Shown here: in pieces, positions 53,920 through 62,448 of the stretch
How the letters are laid out: each line of letters opens with the position of its first letter
Numbering within the stretch: position 1 is the stretch's first letter
Origin: Pseudochrobactrum sp. sp1633
GTDB lineage: Bacteria; Pseudomonadota; Alphaproteobacteria; Rhizobiales; Rhizobiaceae
Direction of reading: 5' to 3'
Assembly: GCF_030376605.1 (NCBI RefSeq)
Contig: NZ_JARRAE010000006.1
Span: 124,001 to 188,000, forward strand
DNA: 64,000 nucleotides
Notes under the pieces: generated by a model
What the model saw: only the letters and a program-made list of their open reading frames with translations
Told to the model about the DNA's origin: nothing
Databases searched by the model: none
Position numbers and translations under genes: made by a program

Positions 53920-54739
53920 ATTGGTCGAAGCTTTGCAGAAATTGCCCGCGGATCAATAGTCCCGGACTGGTCTTCAATGCTTTGTCGAAAACCTGCATAT
54001 TGGCAAACACCAGTTTACGGCCATCCTTTTCCGCCCAGCCGACAAACCAGCCTAAGCGCTGATTGCCCGCAAAATTACCTTTTGCATCGCGCAACCGCGC
54101 AGCGCCGGTTTTGCCGGTAACCTTCCAGCCTTTCTCAGATGTAAAAACTGTCATGGCCGCTTTGGTTTTCTGCTGCGCCTGTTTGGAAACCGGCAATGTC
54201 TCATTCACCAGTTTGCTCAGAAACTGCACCTGCTCATCAGGTGAGATCTCCAGCGAAGAGCCGATCCATGAGCCTGTCAGCCCGTCCTGTTTTCCGGCTC
54301 TGCCCGAAACATCCTTATTGCCGTAATCAAGTGCTGCGACAGCTTCTGAAAATTGCTTCTGTCCCAACTGCTTTGTAATCACACGCGAATACCAGACAAC
54401 CGATTGCTCCAGCCACCGCGCCGGATCAACAGCAATCCTGTCGCGCTCCGGTGCTTCCATTTCAGGCTTCCACTGCCAGACCGGATCATGTTCCGAGTGG
54501 AGGATATTCTTGTCATACCCGATCACGGCAAGCGGCACTTTAAACGTCGATGCCGGTGTAAAGCGTTTGTCGCAAACGCCTTTACGGGAAAGGATTTTCT
54601 GCGTTGCGGCATCCATAACCACCGCGCACTCGGCCACAATCCCCTTCTCACTAGCCTGAGCCTGAGCTTGTGCCTGAAAAGTTATTCCGGCGGTCAGCCC
54701 AACAGCGAGCAATGCCGCTGATCGCAATTTTTTATCCAT
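53918..54739 (-). CDS. Class D (OXA-type) beta-lactamase
   Basis: A 273-residue periplasmic serine beta-lactamase. After a signal peptide with a QAQAQAQA repeat, the class D motifs appear: STFK at 64-67 with catalytic Ser64 and Lys67 (usually carboxylated), SVV at 113-115, YGN at 139-141 and KTG at 210-212. The start at 54739 has GGAG nine bases upstream; a TTG three codons earlier overlaps that. The gene sits convergent to hemF in a housekeeping stretch without any mobile element, suggesting a resident chromosomal gene. Hydrolysis spectrum cannot be predicted from this. Confidence 0.93.
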   Translation of the reverse strand: MDKKLRSAALLAVGLTAGITFQAQAQAQASEKGIVAECAVVMDAATQKILSRKGVCDKRFTPASTFKVPLAVIGYDKNILHSEHDPVWQWKPEMEAPERDRIAVDPARWLEQSVVWYSRVITKQLGQKQFSEAVAALDYGNKDVSGRAGKQDGLTGSWIGSSLEISPDEQVQFLSKLVNETLPVSKQAQQKTKAAMTVFTSEKGWKVTGKTGAARLRDAKGNFAGNQRLGWFVGWAEKDGRKLVFANMQVFDKALKTSPGLLIRGQFLQSFDQ

Positions 54740-54830
54740 AATACGCAACTCCGGAATTCTGAAAACATTGAAATCATCTCAGATGAATCACGACATGCAA
54801 AAATCGTACTAATCACCTGAACCGGCAGCT

Positions 54831-54862
54831 AAAAACAAAAACGGGGCGGAATTTCCGCCCCG
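54831..54862 (-). terminator. Terminator of the cca-type gene
   Basis: CGGGGCGGA, 3-base loop, TCCGCCCCG followed by TTTTTGTTTTT on the minus strand. Confidence 0.92.
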
Positions 54863-54867
54863 ATATG

Positions 54868-56118
54868 TCAGGATAATGTTGCTAACAAATTTTCTTTACT
54901 CAGCTCAAATCCGGAAGCCAGCCATGCCGCCTCCAGCGCTTTGAGCTGCTTGCCAAGCTCAGGGCCTTTTTCAAAGCCCAGCTTCATCAGATCAGCACCA
55001 CTTATAGGAAACACCGGTATTTCAGCCCGTTCCGCAACACCCAGCAAACGGTTGTAATTGCCTGCCCGCATCATCGCCTGATTGTCATTTTCGGCCTCTG
55101 CGCGCGCAGACACCAGCGCCAGTTTAATCCGGTCAATCAAGGCCAGCCGTGAGCCGCCATAGATCAACTTAATCAATCCTGCATCCGACAATTCAGGCTT
55201 TGGCAAATCGGCCAGCGCCCAATTTTCCAAGCGTGCCTTATCGACATTGGACAGGCGCAGTCTTTTGCCAAGCACAGTCATACGCGCCGCATCCGGTGGC
55301 ACAATTGCCTGCAACCGCAACAATGCATCCGGCTTCCAGCCCAGATCGCGTTCACTGCGCACCAGTGCATGAATAGCGTCAATGCCCCATTTTTCACTCT
55401 CCGGCAAAATCTGTGTCAGCACACCAGACTGGCGCATCCATAGCAATGCCCGTGACGGATCAGGCGCAGAGAGCAGCTTTTTCAGTTCCGACCATACCCG
55501 CTCGGCCGACAAGGTTTGTAAATGACTTTTCAGCTTGGCACAGGCTTTCAGCCCTGCCGCATCCGGCCGCCCCGATCCGTACCATGCGAAAAAGCGGAAG
55601 AACCGCAGAATGCGAAGATAGTCTTCCGTAATACGCTGCTCGGCATCGCCGATAAAACGCAACTCGCGCTTTTCAATATCTGCAAGCCCGCCGACATGAT
55701 CCACCACATCGCCATTGGCACGCACATAAAGCGCGTTGACGGTAAAATCCCGCCGCTCGGCATCAACCTGCCAGTCGCGACCAAAGGCAACTGTGGCCTG
55801 TCGTCCATGCGTTTCCACATCTGCACGCAGCGTTGTAACCTCGTAAGGAACACCCTTGGCGACAACGGTCACAGTGCCATGCTCAATCCCCGTGGGTACC
55901 ACTTTGAAGCCACAGCTTTCCGCCCGCGCTTTTGTTTCTGCCGGCAGGGTTGTTGAGGCAATATCAATATCGCCCACAGGCTCATTCAACAGCGTATTGC
56001 GCACGGCACCGCCGACAACGCGTGCCTCTTCGCCGCCCTCAGAAAGAGCTGCCAGCAATTGCTGCAAGGATGGCACAGCAAGCCAGTCTGCGCGGTCTGC
56101 AATATTCAAGGCACTCAT
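54868..56118 (-). CDS. cca: CCA-adding tRNA nucleotidyltransferase / poly(A) polymerase family
   Basis: A 416-residue class II nucleotidyltransferase that adds or repairs the 3' CCA of tRNA. VVGGAVRNTLLNEPVGDIDIAST near 33-55 holds the two catalytic Asp (DID), with RRDFTVNALYV near 125 and a helical C-terminal half. No HD domain was seen. The start is set at ATG 56118; a GTG 15 bases upstream overlaps the NUDIX stop (GTGA) and is an alternative. Second gene after the NUDIX gene, so probably the same operon. Whether it also makes poly(A) cannot be said. Confidence 0.92.
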   Translation of the reverse strand: MSALNIADRADWLAVPSLQQLLAALSEGGEEARVVGGAVRNTLLNEPVGDIDIASTTLPAETKARAESCGFKVVPTGIEHGTVTVVAKGVPYEVTTLRADVETHGRQATVAFGRDWQVDAERRDFTVNALYVRANGDVVDHVGGLADIEKRELRFIGDAEQRITEDYLRILRFFRFFAWYGSGRPDAAGLKACAKLKSHLQTLSAERVWSELKKLLSAPDPSRALLWMRQSGVLTQILPESEKWGIDAIHALVRSERDLGWKPDALLRLQAIVPPDAARMTVLGKRLRLSNVDKARLENWALADLPKPELSDAGLIKLIYGGSRLALIDRIKLALVSARAEAENDNQAMMRAGNYNRLLGVAERAEIPVFPISGADLMKLGFEKGPELGKQLKALEAAWLASGFELSKENLLATLS

Positions 56119-56129
56119 TACTTTCTCAC

Positions 56130-56816
56130 TCACGCATAAAGCCTTTCATAGAGGCTGCGGATAATACCCGCTGTTGCGCCCCAGATATTCCGATTCTGAT
56201 AATGGATGGCATAGAAAAACCGCTCATGCCCCGCAAACATCCGGCTCTCACGCTGATGCTGATGCGGATCCATCAGAAAATGCAGCGGCACTTCAAAAAT
56301 ATCTGCAACCTCATCGGGATTGGCATGGAGTTCAAACGGAGTTCGCACCACGGCCAGCACGGGCGTAATCGTATAGCCGCTGCCGGTCATATATTGCGGC
56401 AGACGTCCCAGTGTCTGAGCCTGCCGTGCATCCAATCCGATTTCTTCATGCGCCTCGCGCAGTGCTGCATGTTCAGGACTTAAATCCTCCGCATCAATCT
56501 TGCCACCGGGAAAAGCCACCTGACCGGAGTGGCTGCGCATCTGCGCATTGCGCGTGGTCAAAAGCACACTGGCATAATCACCATGATCCACCACGGGGAT
56601 CAGCACGGCCGCCGGTTTGAGCTTAATTTTCAACCGCGGATCAGCGCCTGTCATCACATGAGAGGCCCTCCATTGCGGATTGAGCGCGTGATCGCCGGAC
56701 AAAGGCAGCCCGCCTGAATCAAATTCAGCAGAACTTTCCGCAAAACCTTGTTTTTGCTCAATTCTCCGCATCAGATCCTGTGCGGTAAAACCTGTATCAG
56801 CCATCAAGTTTTTCAT
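56130..56816 (-). CDS. NUDIX hydrolase, coenzyme A pyrophosphatase type
   Basis: A 228-residue NUDIX protein. The box FPGGKIDAEDLSPEHAALRE near 102-121 continues AHEEIGL, and the upstream RSHSGQVAFPGG is the UPF0035 pattern of CoA pyrophosphatases. It probably hydrolyses CoA or acyl-CoA to phosphopantetheine compounds and 3',5'-ADP. The ATG at 56816 is four bases beyond the DUF1285 stop, and the end overlaps the cca start region. The three genes form one tight operon. Confidence 0.9.
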   Translation of the reverse strand: MKNLMADTGFTAQDLMRRIEQKQGFAESSAEFDSGGLPLSGDHALNPQWRASHVMTGADPRLKIKLKPAAVLIPVVDHGDYASVLLTTRNAQMRSHSGQVAFPGGKIDAEDLSPEHAALREAHEEIGLDARQAQTLGRLPQYMTGSGYTITPVLAVVRTPFELHANPDEVADIFEVPLHFLMDPHQHQRESRMFAGHERFFYAIHYQNRNIWGATAGIIRSLYERLYA

Positions 56817-56820
56817 TGTA

Positions 56821-57474
56821 TCACTGCAATTGTTCAACCGGCATCACCGGAAATATCTGACCGTTGGAGCGCAGGGCAAACATCAGTTGCCCGTCGATCA
56901 TCAACTCCTCACCGAGCGCTGCCAGATCATACATGACTGCACGGCTGACCAGCGCCTCCAGCCGCCCTCTCACCATTATATAGGGCTTGAACCCGCCGGT
57001 TTCACTATCACTCACAAAGCGCAGCGGATGCTGTTCTCCGGCCTCGACCACATCACCAACATTGGTGCGGAAGGTAAGAACCTGCGCTTCCCCCTCGCCG
57101 GAAACATGCATCTCCACAGCATTGAAATGTGCATCTTCCACACGGATTGCGATTTTCTCAACCGGTGTCACCAGATAGTTTTTGCCGTCAGCATCTTTGC
57201 GCAGCACTGTTGAAAACAGGCGTACCAATGCAGGGCGACCGATCGGCGTGCCCATATAGAACCATGTGCCGTCGGCCTTGATTTCCATATCCAGCTCGCC
57301 GCAGAAATCCGGCTCCCAGCGTTCCACCGGCGGCAGGCCTTTGCCTTCTTTACCCTCACCGAGCTGGCTTGCAGCACGGCGCATCAGCGCATCAAGTCCA
57401 CTGCCAGAACCGGTATCAGAACCAATATCAACATCGGCATTTTCGTTGTTTTTCGCTATATTGCCGCTGTTCAT
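56821..57474 (-). CDS. DUF1285 family protein
   Basis: A 217-residue protein of DUF1285, first of a minus-strand operon with the NUDIX and cca genes. Beginning with an acidic/Ser-rich stretch (about 1-30), it then has CGELDMEIKADGTWFYMGTPI and RPALVRLFSTVLRKD, typical of the family, and a beta-rich C-terminal part. AGGAAAC precedes the ATG. The structure in one homologue is a split-barrel-like arrangement; no enzymatic role is established. Confidence 0.9.
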   Translation of the reverse strand: MNSGNIAKNNENADVDIGSDTGSGSGLDALMRRAASQLGEGKEGKGLPPVERWEPDFCGELDMEIKADGTWFYMGTPIGRPALVRLFSTVLRKDADGKNYLVTPVEKIAIRVEDAHFNAVEMHVSGEGEAQVLTFRTNVGDVVEAGEQHPLRFVSDSETGGFKPYIMVRGRLEALVSRAVMYDLAALGEELMIDGQLMFALRSNGQIFPVMPVEQLQ

Positions 57475-57625
57475 TTCAGTTTCCTGTTAAGACCTGTGCC
57501 TGATCGTCCGGTGCATTCCGGTTAATGCGAACTGCACCATTTACGCACCCATCAGCATGACATAGTCTTGCCCGATGATTCAAGTAAGCTGGATAAAGCA
57601 TCAGATCAGGAATTAAGAGGACACT

Positions 57626-58630
57626 ATGAATTTTAACACTGCGCCGAAGCTTGATCCCGATACCCTGATTCAGACAGCCGATCAGGCAGCCTCAGATATT
57701 GCCAAAATCCGTCAGCAGATCGGACAGGTTATTTACGGTCAGGAGCAGGCTGTTGAAAACACGCTGGTTGCCCTGCTTGCCGGTGGCCATGCCCTGCTCG
57801 TCGGTGTGCCGGGTCTTGCCAAAACCCGTTTGGTAGAAACGCTGGGCACTGTCCTCGGCCTTGATGAAAAACGTATCCAGTTTACGCCTGATCTGATGCC
57901 GTCCGATATTATCGGCTCGGAAGTCATGGATCAGGACAGCGATGGTCGCCGTTCTTTCCGCTATATTAAAGGACCGGTTTTCGCCCAGCTGCTGATGGCA
58001 GATGAAATCAACCGTGCCTCCCCGCGCACGCAGTCTGCGCTGTTGCAGGCGATGCAGGAATATCATGTCAGCGTTGCCGGTCAGCGCCATGATCTGCCAA
58101 GCCCGTTCCATGTGCTCGCGACCCAGAACCCGCTGGAACAGGAAGGCACCTATCCGCTGCCGGAAGCCCAGCTCGACCGTTTTCTGATGCAGATTGATCT
58201 CGATTATCCGGACATCGATGCAGAACGTGCGGTGTTGCTCAACACCACCGGCACAATGCAGGCGCGTGCAACCAAGGTTCTTGATGCCACACGCCTGCAG
58301 GAAATCCAGCAGCTGATCCGCCAGATGCCGGTACCGGAAACCGTGCTGGAGGCCATTCTGAAACTGGTGCGTTCTGCTCGGCCTGATGCCGATAATGACC
58401 ATGCAAAGAACCATATCAGCTGGGGTCCGGGGCCTCGCGCCGGACAGGCGCTGATGCTCTGCACCCGCGCCCGTGCCCTTTATGAAGGGCGTCTCGCACC
58501 ATCGGTTGATGATGTGAAAGCACTGGCAGAACCGGTTCTCCAGCACCGTATGGCGCTCAATTTTGCTGCGCGTGCCGATGGCGTGAGCGTGCGCAATGTG
58601 ATTGCCAAACTAACACAGGCACTCGGTTAA
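57626..58630 (+). CDS. MoxR-family AAA+ ATPase
   Basis: A 334-residue AAA+ ATPase: Walker A GVPGLAKT at 60-67, Walker B LLMADEINRA near 122-131, sensor 1 ATQNP near 172 and a C-terminal lid. MoxR proteins usually act as chaperones for a VWA or DUF58 partner; those genes follow here directly. AGAGG precedes the ATG. First of an operon that extends to the window end. Confidence 0.95.
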   Translation: MNFNTAPKLDPDTLIQTADQAASDIAKIRQQIGQVIYGQEQAVENTLVALLAGGHALLVGVPGLAKTRLVETLGTVLGLDEKRIQFTPDLMPSDIIGSEVMDQDSDGRRSFRYIKGPVFAQLLMADEINRASPRTQSALLQAMQEYHVSVAGQRHDLPSPFHVLATQNPLEQEGTYPLPEAQLDRFLMQIDLDYPDIDAERAVLLNTTGTMQARATKVLDATRLQEIQQLIRQMPVPETVLEAILKLVRSARPDADNDHAKNHISWGPGPRAGQALMLCTRARALYEGRLAPSVDDVKALAEPVLQHRMALNFAARADGVSVRNVIAKLTQALG

Positions 58631-58641
58631 GGGTTGGGCTG

Positions 58642-59556
58642 ATGGTTGCAACCGGCGCCATAACCACAACAGAACAGGCAGTTGATCTGCTGGCACCCTC
58701 ACGCCGGCAGGCAGCATTAATGCCTGACCTGATTACGCAGGCGCGCCATATTGCAGGCTCTGTGATTAATGGCTGGCATGGCAGACGCAAACGCGGCACT
58801 GGCGATAATTTCTGGCAGTTCCGCCCTTACACGCAGGGCGATATGCTCTCGCGCATTGACTGGCGGCGTTCTGCCCGTGACGACCATACCTATATGCGTG
58901 ACCGTGAATGGGAAACTGCGCATACGATCTGGCTGTGGTGTGATCCGTCACCGTCTATGCTGTATCAATCCCGTTTCAGCCCTATTTCCAAACAGCATCG
59001 CGCACTGGTGCTGACACTGGCACTGGCCGAACTGTTCAGCCGCTCCGGCGAGCGCATTGCCTATCCTGATGTACTGCCACCGCTGCTGGCACGCAACGGC
59101 GTTGAGCGTCTGGCAACGGCACTCACGCAAAGCGGCACTTTGGCGGCGCAGCCGGAGTTACAGTCCTTGCAGCGGTTTAATGAGTTAGTTCTTATCAGTG
59201 ACTTTCTGCAACCTGCCGATGTGCTTAATGCTCAGCTCGATCAGATTGCCCGACGCGGTCTCCGCGCGCATCTGATTGTGGTGGCCGACCCTGCTGAAGC
59301 CGACTTTCCGTTTCAGGGGCATACGGAATTCAAAGATCCGGTGAGCGGTCAAATTCTGGTCGCCGGTCGTGCACAAAATTATGCGGAAGATTATCGCAGA
59401 CTCTATCAGGCGCAGCGCGACTTTCTGCGCGAGACCTGCACACGCTTTGGCTGGAGCTTCATCATCAGCCAAACAGACAAACCGGCAGCACAGGCTCTGA
59501 CCACATTACATGGCTTTCTCGGACATAATGTTTCTGTCGGCGGAGGCGCCGTATAA
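58642..59556 (+). CDS. DUF58 domain protein (MoxR partner)
   Basis: A 304-residue protein with a DUF58 domain (FRPYTQGDMLSRIDWRRSARDD near 55-76, VWA-related segment from about 97: TIWLWCDPSPSMLYQS). It starts 11 bases after moxR, probably translationally linked. DUF58 proteins typically carry a MIDAS-like DxSxS; here the relevant DPSPSM is present. Substrate or client unknown; family role in envelope or metal-cofactor assembly is proposed. Confidence 0.92.
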   Translation: MVATGAITTTEQAVDLLAPSRRQAALMPDLITQARHIAGSVINGWHGRRKRGTGDNFWQFRPYTQGDMLSRIDWRRSARDDHTYMRDREWETAHTIWLWCDPSPSMLYQSRFSPISKQHRALVLTLALAELFSRSGERIAYPDVLPPLLARNGVERLATALTQSGTLAAQPELQSLQRFNELVLISDFLQPADVLNAQLDQIARRGLRAHLIVVADPAEADFPFQGHTEFKDPVSGQILVAGRAQNYAEDYRRLYQAQRDFLRETCTRFGWSFIISQTDKPAAQALTTLHGFLGHNVSVGGGAV

Positions 59557-62448
59557 ATGCCGCTGATTTTTACCGCCCCCTGGCTGCTTGCCGGTCTTGC
59601 TACTCTGCCCGTTATCTGGTGGCTGCTGCGTGCAACGCCGCCTAAACCGGCTCAGGAACCATTTCCGCCGCTGGCCATTCTGGCAAAGATTGCCCGCCAC
59701 GATCAGGAAGCCAGTAAAAGCCCGTGGTGGCTGACACTGCTGCGGCTGATCCTTGCAGCGCTGGTGATCTTCGCCGTGGCAGGGCCGGTATGGAAACCAC
59801 AACCAATCACTTTCACCGGTGCGCAGCCGGTTGTCATCATGATCGACAATGGCTGGGCTTCTGCCCCACAATGGGCAGCCATTGAAAATCAGGCACAATG
59901 GCTGATCGGCAATGCCGAGAAAAATGATGCGCCGGTCTTTCTGATTGCCACCGCCGATCCGCAAAACAGTGAGAGCGGGCCTTTCAATGCCGCGCAAGCA
60001 AAAGAACGTTTGCAGGCACTGGAGCCACGCCCCGTGCCTGTTGACCGGCTTGCTGCGGCACAAAGACTGAATACAGCGCTCGTCAATCATCCTGAAAGCC
60101 GTATTTTTTATCTCAATGACGGGCTGGAAAGTGCACAGGACAAGCAGGCCTTTGCCGCCCTCGACAAAGTTAATGCCACTTCCGTTCAGCTTATTCTGCC
60201 GGAGGCACAGGAGCTTTATGTGCTTCAGGGCGCAGCCAACCGGCAGAATGCGCTGGTGGTCAATCTGCTACGCCCTTCAAGCGATGTGCAACCGGCAACG
60301 GTGCAGCTCAGCGCTTATGACAATCAGGGGCGCGTATTAGCACAAACTCAGGCTGACTTTGCGCAAGGCGCATCGCAGACAACCGCAGAAATCGCGGTGC
60401 CGGTTGAGCTGCGCAATGACACAGCAATCGTGCGTGTGGATGTGATGCGCCATGCGGCCGCCACATGGTTGCTGGATGAGAACAACCGCCGCCGCCGTGT
60501 TGGTCTGCTGGATGCAAGCAATGCCGACAAGGCACATTCGCTCTTGTCCCCGTTGCATTATATTTCCTCGGCGATGGCACCTTTTGCAGATCTCATCAAC
60601 GTCAATGACCGTGATCTGAGCCTGTCTGTTGATCGTCTTCTGGAACAAAAGCCATCCATCATTGTGTTGTCCGATATCGGAAACTTGCCGGAAAGCGTAG
60701 CAGCGAAACTGACACAATGGGTTGAAAACGGCGGCACATTGCTGCGCTTTGCAGGCCCTCGTCTGGCCGCAGCGCAAGGTGATGCAGGTAACAAACGTGA
60801 TCCGCTTCTGCCCGTGCAATTGCGCAGCGGTCAGCGCAGTTTTGGCGGCACTCTGTCATGGTCAACACCGCAATCCATCGCACCGGCACCGGAAAACAGC
60901 CCGTTCCGCAATATTCAACTGCCGGATGATGTAACCGTATTGCGCCAAGTTCTGGCAGAACCGTCACCCGACCTGATGCAGAAAAGCTGGCTCAATCTTG
61001 CGGACGGCACCCCCTTGATCACTGGTGAAAACCGTGGTGCAGGCCGTTTGATCCTGTTTCATATCGCACCGGATATCGGCTGGTCTAATCTGCCATTATC
61101 GGGCGGTTTCGTCGATTTGTTGCGCCGCATTACCGAAAGCGCCGGTGCGCAGGCTGCAGACAGCGCAGGGGATCAGACTGTGACCCTACCGGCCTACCGC
61201 CTGCTGGATGCTGCCGGAAATCTGACCGGTCAACCCAAAACCGCGCAACCGCTGGTGATTGAAAAAGGCAAAGTACCGGAAGCTTCAATTCTCAATCCAC
61301 CGGGACTTTACGGTACAGAACAAGCCCACAAAGCTCTCAACCTGATGAATGGTGAAACCAGACTGACCCCGCTCGCCAAACCGGAAATGACCACCAATAT
61401 CGCAATGGTGCCTGCCACCAAAGCGCAGACCATCGACCTTCAAGGCGCGCTCTTTGCTCTGGCCGCGCTGCTTCTGGCGCTTGATGGTTTATTGATGTTG
61501 TGGATCGGCGGTGTGTTTTCACGCAGTGCTCTGCGCAATTTTGGCAGGCAAAGTTCAGGCACAGTGAAATCATTGCTCGTGCTGTTCGTCTTGTCCGCAA
61601 GTCTAACAGCCATGCCGTTCACGTCTCAGCCGGTTCTGGCACAGGAACAGGCGAGCGCCCCGAAAGATGACAGCAGACCCGACGATCAGTCGAAAATTGA
61701 TGTGCTTGATGTCACGCATCTGGCCTATGTCATTACCGGCAACAAGGCGGTTGATGATGTGAGCCGCATTGGTCTCTCCGGTCTTAATCAGTTTGTTGCC
61801 GATAAAACTTCGCTGGAACCGGGAACGCCGGTTGGTGTTGATCCGGAAAAAGACGAACTGGCTTTTTATCCGATGCTCTACTGGCCGGTTGATGAGACCG
61901 CGCCCTTCCCCAGCGAAAAAGCATTACAGCGCATTGATGCCTATATGCAGCAGGGCGGCACGGTGATTTTTGACACCCGCGATCAGCTTTCCGGCGGTGC
62001 TGCCGGTCTGAACAGCACCAGCCCCGCCACACAGCGTCTGCGCAATATGCTGGATAGTATGAATATCCCGCCACTTGCCCCTATTGCCGACAATCATGTG
62101 TTGAGCAAAACCTTCTATCTGATGCCGGATTTTCCGGGGCGCTATCGCGGCAGCCCGCTTTGGGGCGAAGCACCGGCTGATACGCAAAATACTGATGATC
62201 AGCCTGCCGACAGGCCTGTGCGCAATGGCGATGGTGTGAGTCCTATCCTGATTACCGCCAATGATCTGGCGGGCGCTTGGGCGATGGATGAAAACTGGCA
62301 GCCGCTTTATCCCACAGTGCCGAATGATCCGATGCAGCGCATCTATGCCCTTCGCGGTGGCGTTAACATGGTCATGTATGTGCTGACCGGCAACTACAAG
62401 GCCGATCAGGTGCATGTCCCTGCCCTGTTAGAACGGTTGGGGAACTGA
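59557..62448 (+). CDS. BatA/DUF4159-domain membrane protein
   Basis: A 963-residue protein: an N-terminal BatA-type segment with the MPLIFTAPWLLAGLATLPVI helix and a second helix near 62-78, a long periplasm-like middle with a VWA-like fold, a membrane segment near 630-655 (LFALAALLLALDGLLMLWIGG), then a hydrophobic helix near 669-690 and a C-terminal DUF4159 domain (about 725-960; AYVITGNKAVDDVSRIGLSG, QQGGTVIFDTRDQ). It starts at the base after the DUF58 stop. It may be a scaffold for the MoxR machine. Its role is not known. Confidence 0.9.
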   Translation: MPLIFTAPWLLAGLATLPVIWWLLRATPPKPAQEPFPPLAILAKIARHDQEASKSPWWLTLLRLILAALVIFAVAGPVWKPQPITFTGAQPVVIMIDNGWASAPQWAAIENQAQWLIGNAEKNDAPVFLIATADPQNSESGPFNAAQAKERLQALEPRPVPVDRLAAAQRLNTALVNHPESRIFYLNDGLESAQDKQAFAALDKVNATSVQLILPEAQELYVLQGAANRQNALVVNLLRPSSDVQPATVQLSAYDNQGRVLAQTQADFAQGASQTTAEIAVPVELRNDTAIVRVDVMRHAAATWLLDENNRRRRVGLLDASNADKAHSLLSPLHYISSAMAPFADLINVNDRDLSLSVDRLLEQKPSIIVLSDIGNLPESVAAKLTQWVENGGTLLRFAGPRLAAAQGDAGNKRDPLLPVQLRSGQRSFGGTLSWSTPQSIAPAPENSPFRNIQLPDDVTVLRQVLAEPSPDLMQKSWLNLADGTPLITGENRGAGRLILFHIAPDIGWSNLPLSGGFVDLLRRITESAGAQAADSAGDQTVTLPAYRLLDAAGNLTGQPKTAQPLVIEKGKVPEASILNPPGLYGTEQAHKALNLMNGETRLTPLAKPEMTTNIAMVPATKAQTIDLQGALFALAALLLALDGLLMLWIGGVFSRSALRNFGRQSSGTVKSLLVLFVLSASLTAMPFTSQPVLAQEQASAPKDDSRPDDQSKIDVLDVTHLAYVITGNKAVDDVSRIGLSGLNQFVADKTSLEPGTPVGVDPEKDELAFYPMLYWPVDETAPFPSEKALQRIDAYMQQGGTVIFDTRDQLSGGAAGLNSTSPATQRLRNMLDSMNIPPLAPIADNHVLSKTFYLMPDFPGRYRGSPLWGEAPADTQNTDDQPADRPVRNGDGVSPILITANDLAGAWAMDENWQPLYPTVPNDPMQRIYALRGGVNMVMYVLTGNYKADQVHVPALLERLGN

